From contig DAIEQT010000378.1 in the NCBI GenBank assembly GCA_027347545.1, positions 1 through 8,979 of the forward strand: DNA of 8,979 nucleotides. The letters run 5' to 3'. This document shows positions 1 to 6,157 of the stretch, in pieces. Each line of letters starts with the position of its first letter. Positions within the stretch are counted from its first letter, which is position 1. Source of the DNA: Ignavibacteria bacterium (GTDB lineage Bacteria; Bacteroidota; Ignavibacteria; Ignavibacteriales; Melioribacteraceae). Both the position numbers and the translations under genes were made by a program. The notes beneath the pieces are model-generated. The model had not been told where the DNA came from, did not search any database, and saw only the letters and a program-made list of their open reading frames with translations.

Positions 1-20
1 AGAAGAATTTTTGTTTTCAT
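1..20 (-). CDS. Start of an unidentified downstream gene, cut by the window edge
   Basis: Reading leftward, an ATG at 20-18 opens MKTKIL and then leaves the window. It overlaps the TGA of the preceding oxidoreductase gene by one base (TGATG), the classic stop-start arrangement for translational coupling. The tight junction suggests that the leftward operon continues beyond the window. Six full codons are too few to identify a family. The lysine-rich then hydrophobic opening would suit either a Rossmann-type enzyme or a signal sequence. Confidence 0.5.
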
Positions 21-1021
21 CAGAGCAATACTTCTTTTTTTAATTCGGCAGATTTATAAATAGCTTCTAGTAATTGCATAAGCATCAGTGCGTCTTCACC
101 GGATGAAACCATTGGTGAATTATCCCTTACAGCAGCGACAAAATGTTTTAACTCATTTTCAAATGCTTTTTTATAGAGATTAGATGCTGTAGCGCTTGTC
201 GGAAGTGTATAGTCAATATGCCCGGATTCCAAACGCTTATAAGCTTTAAGTGGATTTAAGTGCGCGGTACCCTTCGTACCAAAAGCTGCCAAATGAAATT
301 TATCCCATTCAGAATGCAAGCCCCAGCTAACTTCAAAAGAAATTACTCTCTCGTCACTGAAACGAACCAAACCAACAGCAGTATCTTCTACATCTTTTGT
401 TGTATGAGAAAATGTTTCGACAGATACTCTTTTAAGTTTATGATCATTCATAATCCACAATGCAAGATCAAGAACTAAAATGCCAAGATCAATTAGAACA
501 CCGCCACCCGACTGGCTTTTGTTCAAGAACCATTTTTGCTCGCTGCTTTGTTTTCTCAGCCAGCCGCAGCGGATATAGAAGATATCACCAAGTTCACCAC
601 TGTTAACTAAGCTACGCATTAGCATTGCATCTGGGCGGTAGCGAAGTTTCATTCCAACCATAACTTGTTTCTTGTTCTTTTTAGCCGCAATCTGAATTGC
701 CTTTGCTTCTTCGAGATTACGTGCGATTGGTTTTTCAATTAAAATATCTTTTTTAGCCTTCAAACAATTAACCGCAATCTCCGTGTGAGAGTCAGTTGGT
801 GTGGCAATCACAACCCCATCAATTTCTTCTTTATCAAGCATCTCACGGTAATCTAAGTATTGATTATCGATTGCGTATTTTTCGCCTACAGCTTTAAGGC
901 GTGCACGGCTTGTATCGGCAATTGAAACAACATCAACATTTGGGAGCTTTGTTAAAATTGGCAGATGTGCAAGTTGTGCAATTCCACCAAGACCAATAAT
1001 TGCAATTTTTGTTTTTTCCAT
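20..1021 (-). CDS. Gfo/Idh/MocA-family NAD(P)-dependent oxidoreductase
   Basis: This 333-residue protein has the usual length and two-domain plan of the Gfo/Idh/MocA dehydrogenases, cytoplasmic enzymes that oxidise or reduce sugars, polyols and related compounds with NAD(P). The N-terminal Rossmann fold shows the dinucleotide-binding GLGGIAQ at residues 10-16, an acidic residue ending the second strand (D36), ATPTDSH at 73-79, and the family signature EKP at 96-98 with its conserved Lys97. The C-terminal alpha/beta domain carries GGG at 172-174 and DLG at 178-180. The histidine normally four residues after that Asp is Leu182, which is unusual. The start ATG lies 14 nt after the dxs stop with no clear Shine-Dalgarno site; the stop overlaps the next gene's start. 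The substrate cannot be deduced. The family assignment is firm, the activity is not. Confidence 0.93.
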   Translation of the reverse strand: MEKTKIAIIGLGGIAQLAHLPILTKLPNVDVVSIADTSRARLKAVGEKYAIDNQYLDYREMLDKEEIDGVVIATPTDSHTEIAVNCLKAKKDILIEKPIARNLEEAKAIQIAAKKNKKQVMVGMKLRYRPDAMLMRSLVNSGELGDIFYIRCGWLRKQSSEQKWFLNKSQSGGGVLIDLGILVLDLALWIMNDHKLKRVSVETFSHTTKDVEDTAVGLVRFSDERVISFEVSWGLHSEWDKFHLAAFGTKGTAHLNPLKAYKRLESGHIDYTLPTSATASNLYKKAFENELKHFVAAVRDNSPMVSSGEDALMLMQLLEAIYKSAELKKEVLL

Positions 1022-1035
1022 AACGAAGCAGAAGT

Positions 1036-2931
1036 TTATTTTGTTTGAATTAGTGTTTTAACTTTTGCAAAGATTCCATCCGGATCTATTCCAATGATCT
1101 TGTGCAATTCTTCTTGAGTACCATGATCTACAAAATTATCCGGAAGAGCTATGCGTAAAATATCATTCTTATAATTCTTTTCTGCAAAATATTCTAGAAC
1201 AGCGGAACCAAATCCGCCAACCATTGTGCTTTCTTCCAAAGTTACTATTTTAGTGAATCGTTTAGCAACAGAATCTAATAAATCGGAATCAAGCGGTTTT
1301 ACAAATCTCATATTAACTACCTCCGCGCTCAAGCCTTCGGAAGTTAATTTTTCCGCCACTGCTTTAGAATATTCAACCATATTTCCAATAGCCAATAGAG
1401 CAACATCTTTTCCGGTTTGCAGTGTTTCTGCTTTTCCAATTTCGAGTTTCGAAAAACCTTCTTTGACTTCAACGCCAAGCGCAGAGCCGCGGGGATAACG
1501 AATTGCAATTGGCCCCTTTTCATAATTAACAGCAGTGTAAAGCATATCTCTCAACTCAGCTTCATCTTTTGGAGACATAATTACCATTCCCGGAATCAGG
1601 CGTAAGTAACTAAGATCGAAAGAACCGTGATGAGTTGGGCCATCAGCGCCAACTAAACCGGCACGATCTAACACAAAAACAACATGAAGTTTTTGCAGTG
1701 CGACATCGTGAATAATTTGATCGAAGCCGCGTTGTAAAAATGTAGAGTAGATTGCAACAACCGGAATAACACCTTGCGTTGCCAGACCCGCAGCAAACGT
1801 TATTGCATGCTCTTCGGCAATTCCAACATCATAATATCTTGATGGAAATTCTTTTTGAAGATGATCCATTCCAGTTCCATCCGGCATAGCTGCTGTAATA
1901 CCAACAACTTTTCCATTCTCCTTCGCAATTTCTACAAGAGCCTTACCAAAGATTGTTGTGTAAGCCGGAGCCGAAGAAGATTTTTTATAAGCCAGTCCGG
2001 TAACTTTATCAAACGGTGTTGCTGCATGATAACGTTGAACGTGTTCTTCCGCCGGAGTATAACCTTTTCCCTTTTCACTTAAAACGTGAACGAGAATCGG
2101 TCCGTTAAGATTTTTTATGTGTTCAAAAATTTTAACTACTTGAACAAGATTGTGAGCATTGATTGGACCAAAGTAGCGGAAGCCAAGAGCTTCAAATAAA
2201 ATTCCCGGAGTTATAACAGATTTAATTCCACGCTCAAGCCGCACTGCAACTTTACGCAGGCGATCACCAAACTGATCGAGTTTACCGGTTAAATCCCAAA
2301 CCGCACCTTTGAATTTATTGTACTCGGGATGCGCAATCATTTCACTAAAATAATTGTGGATCTGCCAAACATTTGGAGCTATCGACATTCTATTATCATT
2401 TAAGATCACAATTAGGTTGCTGCTTCTCACGCCGGCATTATTCATGGCTTCATAAGCCATTCCACCGGTCATAGCGCCATCGCCAATTACGGCAATAACT
2501 TTTTTGTTTGTTCCTTGCTGCTTGCTTCCTTCAGCCATTCCAAGCGCCGCGGAGATTGAGGTCGTAGCGTGTCCGGCGCCAAAAGCATCGTACTCACTTT
2601 CTGTTCTTTTAAGAAAGCCGCTCAACCCATTCAACTGACGAATCGTTTTTAATTGATCTCTTCTGCCAGTTAGAATTTTATGCGGATATGCTTGATGTCC
2701 GGTATCCCAAACAATCAAATCGTTAGGAGTATCAAATACTTTATGAAGTGCCACTGTTAACTCAACAGTTCCAAGTCCGCCGCCAAAGTGTCCGCCAACT
2801 TGCGAAATAACATCCACCATATATTCGCGGACTTCCGAGCATAAAGTTTTCAACTCTACAACTGATAACGTGCGAATATCTTTAGGTGAATTTACTTTGA
2901 ACAGAACCTGGTACTTTGATTCATCAACCAT
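1036..2931 (-). CDS. dxs: 1-deoxy-D-xylulose-5-phosphate synthase
   Basis: DXS condenses pyruvate and glyceraldehyde 3-phosphate, with thiamine diphosphate and Mg2+, to form DXP, the first committed step of the MEP isoprenoid pathway; DXP also feeds thiamine and pyridoxal synthesis. At 631 residues it is full length (E. coli about 620). Visible hallmarks are GGHFGGGLGTVELTVALH from residue 46 with the active-site His48, GHQAYPHKILTGRRD at 78-92, and the ThDP/Mg motif GDGAMTGG at 150-157 closing with NDN at 178-180. The transketolase-like central domain has DVGIAEEHA at 368-376, with catalytic Glu373, and DRAGLVGADGPTHHG at 422-436; YPRG is at 479-482. The C-terminal transketolase domain is intact. 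It starts 13 nt after xseB with a good ribosome site. In many bacteria ispA lies between xseB and dxs; here it is absent. Confidence 0.98.
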   Translation of the reverse strand: MVDESKYQVLFKVNSPKDIRTLSVVELKTLCSEVREYMVDVISQVGGHFGGGLGTVELTVALHKVFDTPNDLIVWDTGHQAYPHKILTGRRDQLKTIRQLNGLSGFLKRTESEYDAFGAGHATTSISAALGMAEGSKQQGTNKKVIAVIGDGAMTGGMAYEAMNNAGVRSSNLIVILNDNRMSIAPNVWQIHNYFSEMIAHPEYNKFKGAVWDLTGKLDQFGDRLRKVAVRLERGIKSVITPGILFEALGFRYFGPINAHNLVQVVKIFEHIKNLNGPILVHVLSEKGKGYTPAEEHVQRYHAATPFDKVTGLAYKKSSSAPAYTTIFGKALVEIAKENGKVVGITAAMPDGTGMDHLQKEFPSRYYDVGIAEEHAITFAAGLATQGVIPVVAIYSTFLQRGFDQIIHDVALQKLHVVFVLDRAGLVGADGPTHHGSFDLSYLRLIPGMVIMSPKDEAELRDMLYTAVNYEKGPIAIRYPRGSALGVEVKEGFSKLEIGKAETLQTGKDVALLAIGNMVEYSKAVAEKLTSEGLSAEVVNMRFVKPLDSDLLDSVAKRFTKIVTLEESTMVGGFGSAVLEYFAEKNYKNDILRIALPDNFVDHGTQEELHKIIGIDPDGIFAKVKTLIQTK

Positions 2932-2935
2932 TAAA

Positions 2936-2943
2936 CTTTCCTC
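2936..2943 (-). promoter_or_regulatory. Ribosome binding site of dxs
   Basis: Read leftward, GAGGAAAG lies 4 nt before the dxs ATG (the GAGG core is 8 nt before it), inside the 13-nt gap after the xseB stop. It is one of the few clear Shine-Dalgarno sequences in this window and supports the start at 2931. Confidence 0.6.
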
Positions 2944-2944
2944 G

Positions 2945-3160
2945 CTATTGCTTTATGTTTTCTTCAAGCTGCTTTTTTAGTTCGGTTACCTTAAGCTCTG
3001 CATCTTTCAAAGTAGAATAACAAATCTTTGCGAGCTCTATTCCTTCTTCATACAGACGAATTGAATCTTCTAAACCAACTTCGCCGCTTTCCAACTGTGC
3101 TGAGATTTCTTCCAGCCGGGCTAGCGAGCTCTCGAAATTATTTTCCTTTTTCTTTGCCAT
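2945..3160 (-). CDS. xseB: Exonuclease VII small subunit
   Basis: XseB is the small helical subunit of exonuclease VII. Several copies bind one XseA to form the nuclease, which degrades single-stranded DNA to oligonucleotides from both ends and acts in repair in the cytoplasm. The 71-residue product is normal length. The diagnostic helical hairpin is present: FESSLARLEEISAQLESGEV at residues 9-28, then LEDSIRLYEEGIELAK at 30-45, followed by a charged C-terminal helix. The start codon lies 23 bases inside the end of xseA and has a strong ribosome site within the xseA coding sequence, so the two subunits are almost certainly translated together. Function follows from both sequence and neighbour. 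Confidence 0.96.
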   Translation of the reverse strand: MAKKKENNFESSLARLEEISAQLESGEVGLEDSIRLYEEGIELAKICYSTLKDAELKVTELKKQLEENIKQ

Positions 3161-4328
3161 CTATTTTCACTTCTCCATCATAAAATTTTATTAAAAATGA
3201 TTTTTCTTCCGTAAAATTCTTCTTTCTTGTAACAACACTTTCGTTCTGCTTGATATAAGAAAAGCCGCGTTTAAGAACGCCGTTCACACTCATAGCTTTA
3301 ATTTTGTTCTCAAGTAAATCTATTCGTGTTTTACTGTTAGCAATTTTGTTATCTGCCAGATTGGAAAACTTGTAAAGAACGCTATCCAAATATTGTGTTT
3401 TATTTCTGATAAAATCTTGAGGCATTCTGAATCCGTAAGAAGTAATGAATGATGTGACTTCATCGCGGCAGCTTCTTAGAATCTCAAACATTTTCTGTGA
3501 ATTATAATAGGAAAATTCACTTATATAACCAAAGAGGTCATCTTTATTAGGTGTTGCAAGCTCAATTGCAGCCGAAGGAGTTGCTGCGCGGAGATCGGCA
3601 ACAAAATCTGAAATTGTAAAATCAACTTCGTGACCAACCGCGCTAATAACCGGAATCTTAGAAGCAAAAATTGCACGGGCAACTATTTCTTCGTTGAATG
3701 CCCATAAATCTTCCAGCGAGCCGCCGCCTCTGCCTACTACAATTACATCAATATCATTTTGCTGATTCAGCAGTTTAATACTCTTTACAATTTCCTCTGC
3801 CGCTCCTTCGCCTTGCACGCGGCAAGATGCAATGACCAACTCAGCCAATGGATATCTGCGTGAGGCAATGCTTTTCATATCTTGAAATGCGGCGCCATCA
3901 ATTGCAGTAACTACACCAATCCTTTGCGGAAATCTTGGTATCGGCTTTTTATGTTCTTCGTCGAACAATCCTTCTTCGAAGAGTTTCTGTTTCAACTTTT
4001 CAAATGCTGCTTGGAGTTCACCAACGCCGGCTGGCTTCATTGAACGCACATCTAATTGGTAACTCCCTCGCGGAGGATAAACAGTAATTTTTCCGTTAGT
4101 AATTATCTTCATTCCATCTTGCGGAGTAAAGAAAACATAGCTGTTTAGCCCGCGCCACATTGTACAATTAATTTGCGCGTTGGAATCTTTGAGTGTAAAA
4201 TACCAATGCCCGGAAACGTGAGCTTTGAAATTTGAGATTTCTCCAATTACGCTTACTTCATCAAACTCGTTTTCTAAAGTTTGTTTAACAAGTCCGGTTA
4301 TTTCGCTAACAGAAAGTATTTCGCTCAT
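3138..4328 (-). CDS. xseA: Exonuclease VII large subunit
   Basis: XseA is the catalytic subunit of the metal-independent single-strand nuclease exonuclease VII. At 396 residues it is at the short end of the family (E. coli 456); the shortening seems to fall in the coiled-coil part after residue 260. The N-terminal OB-fold has VIGEISNF at 27-34 and SGHWYFTLKD at 39-48. The catalytic domain has D150, R200 in GRGGGSLEDLW, and H233 and D236 in VGHEVDFT, matching E. coli D155, R205, H238 and D241 with a constant offset of five. The C-terminal VLKRGFSYI at 351-359 is the usual family ending. The loop normally reading TSxTGAA is TAIDGAA at 141-147, a local variant. The start overlaps the methyltransferase stop as ATGA, with AAAGG four bases upstream of the ATG. 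Confidence 0.97.
   Translation of the reverse strand: MSEILSVSEITGLVKQTLENEFDEVSVIGEISNFKAHVSGHWYFTLKDSNAQINCTMWRGLNSYVFFTPQDGMKIITNGKITVYPPRGSYQLDVRSMKPAGVGELQAAFEKLKQKLFEEGLFDEEHKKPIPRFPQRIGVVTAIDGAAFQDMKSIASRRYPLAELVIASCRVQGEGAAEEIVKSIKLLNQQNDIDVIVVGRGGGSLEDLWAFNEEIVARAIFASKIPVISAVGHEVDFTISDFVADLRAATPSAAIELATPNKDDLFGYISEFSYYNSQKMFEILRSCRDEVTSFITSYGFRMPQDFIRNKTQYLDSVLYKFSNLADNKIANSKTRIDLLENKIKAMSVNGVLKRGFSYIKQNESVVTRKKNFTEEKSFLIKFYDGEVKIDGKEKGK
3170..3176 (-). promoter_or_regulatory. Ribosome binding site of xseB inside xseA
   Basis: Read leftward, GGAGAAG stands 9 nt before the xseB ATG at 3160, within the last codons of xseA. It is a near-consensus Shine-Dalgarno site at good spacing. 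This fixes the xseB start despite the 23-base overlap and fits the need for several XseB copies per XseA. Confidence 0.7.
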
Positions 4329-5191
4329 TTTTCCTTTCTAAAAATTAAACAGTATTGATGATGCCGGTTGCCAACCCAAGCGTTATTCACTCCAAGCGCA
4401 ATTAGTTTCTTATCATCTTGAAGCCAGACCTTTTCATCTTTCAAAGTCCAACTTTTATTGCCTCGCTTTGTAAGTGATGAGGCGGTATCGAATGCAAGCG
4501 GAAAAAGCTTTCCATCAGCATAAACATTATTCGTAATTATTGTTAAGTAGCCGTTCGTTTTTGTTACATCGTAAACTTGATCGAACACAAGAGCTTGCTT
4601 CTCCAGAAAGTCTTCGTAATTCTTAATGTTGCCCAAATCTAAAATATTCTTACTACTATAACGTGTATCAAGCCCTTTTTGTTTCCTTTCACTTTGACGG
4701 ATATTGCTGCGAATAAGTTGATTCCAATAAGGCGGCGAAGTAATTGTGTAATCAAATTTAACTTTGGATAGTTCTCCCGTTTGTAAACTAGTTTTTAGGT
4801 CTAGCGAATTACCAAGAATTGAATAAATTCCTTTCGCATCTTCAAGTTTATCAAGTCTCTTTTTAGTTAAGCCGAAGTATTTTTTGTTCAGCTCAACGCC
4901 TACAGCTTTTCTGTTAAGTGATGCTGACGCGACAAGCACGCTTCCGGTTCCGCAAAACGGATCGAGCACCCAGCCATTCTTCTTTGTGAAAAATGAAATG
5001 AATTCTTCAACAAGTGTTTCCGGGAATTTTGCCGGATGAAGAACCTCGTTTTCTTTTCTTCTCGGTGGACGGTGAATGAACCAGCTCTTCGTAAACTTTA
5101 ACCATTCTTTCCCGGTAAGATCATTCAACTTGTTGTTGGAGTTGTAACGACCGCGTTCACCTAAATCCACAAACTCAGTTTTCTTATTCAT
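4325..5191 (-). CDS. Orphan DNA methyltransferase, N4-cytosine/N6-adenine type
   Basis: This 288-residue protein is an S-adenosylmethionine-dependent amino-methyltransferase of the DNA methylase N-4/N-6 family. Motif X is HPAKFPETLVEEFI at 52-65, motif I (AdoMet binding) DPFCGTGSVLVAS at 77-89, the acidic motif II residue is Glu100 in GVELN, and motif IV, the catalytic loop, is TSPPYW at 151-156. The order X-I-IV with only about 60 residues between I and IV leaves no room for a recognition domain there, so specificity probably lies after motif IV. SPPY is more typical of N4-cytosine than N6-adenine enzymes, but this is not decisive. The ending NRHHQYCLIFRK resembles the C-terminal strand of this family. 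No restriction enzyme or specificity subunit is nearby. It starts 8 nt after the upstream gene without an obvious Shine-Dalgarno site. The target sequence is unknown; action on RNA is less likely but not excluded. Confidence 0.88.
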   Translation of the reverse strand: MNKKTEFVDLGERGRYNSNNKLNDLTGKEWLKFTKSWFIHRPPRRKENEVLHPAKFPETLVEEFISFFTKKNGWVLDPFCGTGSVLVASASLNRKAVGVELNKKYFGLTKKRLDKLEDAKGIYSILGNSLDLKTSLQTGELSKVKFDYTITSPPYWNQLIRSNIRQSERKQKGLDTRYSSKNILDLGNIKNYEDFLEKQALVFDQVYDVTKTNGYLTIITNNVYADGKLFPLAFDTASSLTKRGNKSWTLKDEKVWLQDDKKLIALGVNNAWVGNRHHQYCLIFRKEK

Positions 5192-5199
5192 TAAAGTGA

Positions 5200-6015
5200 T
5201 TACAAGTTAATAGAGAAAAAGTTAGAGTAGAGTCCGAGCGAGAATTCATAGAAATCTTTTCCGCCACTTTTTAGCTGGAAATTGTATCGGTATCGTGTAT
5301 AAACAGTAAAAATATTTCTAATCTGGAAAAGTCCGAGCGATACTTCAGCGCTCAAACCATTGTAACCTTTGAAATCTGAAAAGTAAGAAAGTCCGGGAGA
5401 GATATATTTGATCTCCCGAAATTGGAACATTTGTTTATAACCAAGTCTTAGAAAATTTTTACGCGGCGCATTCAAATAATGAGAATATTCCAATCCTAGA
5501 TAGCCAGCCGGATAGTTGTATCCGTTTCCGTAAAAATTGAGTAGAGGAATTTCTTTGCTCAATCCGAAATAATCTTTTCCATCCACAACAAGATATTCAA
5601 CAGACGGAATAGCGAAAACCAACCCGCCAATGCACATCTGATACCAATTATTATCCGAAGTTGTTGTTAGTAAGTTTTCACTTGGAAGCGCAACTTCGTA
5701 CTCTTCGCTTGTCGTTTCTTTCTTCTTGGAATTCTTAACAAGAATCCGGTACTTAATTTCTGTTAGATTGAACAAGTCCGCCAGGTCAATTTCAACACGG
5801 TGATTATCAGTGAGCGAATCCGAAACATTAAATGTTTTGCTGGATTTAATTTTTATCACCGAAGTACATTCATCACTTGTAGAGAATGTAACAATAAGCC
5901 GGTGCGGCGTTTCCGGTGTTATGTAAGAATCTATTACGTAAATCTCTGTTGGTTCAGTTTGTGCCAATAGCTGGAATGTTATGCAAAACAGTAAAATTAA
6001 TATCGGTCGTTTCAT
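5200..6015 (-). CDS. Secreted protein of unknown function, likely outer-membrane beta-barrel
   Basis: I do not recognise this 271-residue protein. It begins with a clear Sec signal peptide: MKRP, a hydrophobic core ILILLFCITFQLL, and probable cleavage in or just after AQ at residues 18-19; no lipobox cysteine is present. Residues about 23-110 alternate short strands (RLIVTFSTS, SVIKIKSS, HRVEIDLAD, IKYRILVKN) and suggest one Ig- or fibronectin-type beta-sandwich. From about 125 to the end the sequence is rich in aromatic residues and glycine in alternating patterns (GYLGLEYSHYL, NFLRLGYKQMFQF, GLSAEVSLGLF, NIFTVYTRYRYNFQL, FYEFSLGLYSNFF), as in a small outer-membrane barrel. It ends in Leu rather than Phe/Trp, so barrel insertion is less certain. 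It is first in the leftward operon, 8 nt before the methyltransferase. Confidence 0.8.
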   Translation of the reverse strand: MKRPILILLFCITFQLLAQTEPTEIYVIDSYITPETPHRLIVTFSTSDECTSVIKIKSSKTFNVSDSLTDNHRVEIDLADLFNLTEIKYRILVKNSKKKETTSEEYEVALPSENLLTTTSDNNWYQMCIGGLVFAIPSVEYLVVDGKDYFGLSKEIPLLNFYGNGYNYPAGYLGLEYSHYLNAPRKNFLRLGYKQMFQFREIKYISPGLSYFSDFKGYNGLSAEVSLGLFQIRNIFTVYTRYRYNFQLKSGGKDFYEFSLGLYSNFFSINL

Positions 6016-6038
6016 TTCTTCGGGGGAATTTTTGTTGG

Positions 6039-6047
6039 CAAAAAATA
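6039..6047 (-). promoter_or_regulatory. Possible -7 box of the leftward operon promoter
   Basis: Read leftward, TATTTTTTG ending in TTTG sits 24 nt before the ATG at 6015. It resembles the Bacteroidota -7 box TAnnTTTG but has one extra base between TA and TTTG. I see no clear -33 TTTG element at the right distance. Some promoter must lie between 6016 and about 6120, because every leftward junction downstream is too tight to hold one. The exact position is tentative. Confidence 0.28.
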
Positions 6048-6070
6048 ATTCTTTTTATGCTAATAATTCT
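6044..6070. repeat. Short direct repeat in the divergent spacer
   Basis: The nonamer AATAATTCT occurs at 6044-6052 and again at 6062-6070, 18 bp start to start, between the two divergent transcription units. The first copy touches the possible leftward -7 box. Two same-face sites could bind a regulator, but in AT-rich DNA of this kind the match may be chance. Confidence 0.3.
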
Positions 6071-6091
6071 CACTTTCATTTTTATAAATCG

Positions 6092-6124
6092 TTTTCAATG
6101 CTTCTGCGCAATTGACTATATTTG
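6092..6124 (+). promoter_or_regulatory. Bacteroidota-type promoter for surE and the VWA gene
   Basis: TATATTTG at 6117-6124 is an exact match to the TAnnTTTG -7 box recognised by the primary sigma factor of the Bacteroidota and relatives. About 20 bases upstream, TTTTC at 6092-6096 is a weak counterpart of the -33 TTTG element. Transcription would be expected to begin around 6130, giving a leader of under 30 nt before the TTG start of surE at 6158. This promoter is the main sequence argument against starting surE at 6122. Confidence 0.6.
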
Positions 6125-6148
6125 CAGCAATATCATTCAAAAATTAAC

Positions 6149-6154
6149 GGAAAG
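6149..6154 (+). promoter_or_regulatory. Weak ribosome binding site of surE
   Basis: GGAAAG lies three bases before the TTG at 6158. Purine richness fits a ribosome site but the spacing is short, so initiation may be inefficient or may rely little on Shine-Dalgarno pairing, as is common in this group. It supports 6158 as the start only in combination with the promoter and the protein alignment. Confidence 0.4.
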
Positions 6155-6157
6155 AAA

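Noticed and set aside
1131..1138. Leftward promoter box TAATTTTG within the end of dxs
   Set aside because: It fits TAnnTTTG but lies in conserved coding sequence (around DNFVDH), has no -33 partner, and the short dxs-oxidoreductase gap argues for read-through.
1226..2082. Short forward-strand open frames inside dxs
   Set aside because: They are antisense to conserved DXS motifs and show the low-complexity composition expected of shadows.
4325..5191. A restriction-modification system
   Set aside because: Only the methyltransferase is present; neighbouring genes on both sides are a surface protein and exonuclease VII, with no endonuclease or specificity subunit.
6122..6157. Twelve-residue N-terminal extension of SurE from an upstream TTG
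   Set aside because: The TTG is part of the TAnnTTTG promoter box, and the extension precedes the canonical MKILVSNDDGI start and does not resemble the family.
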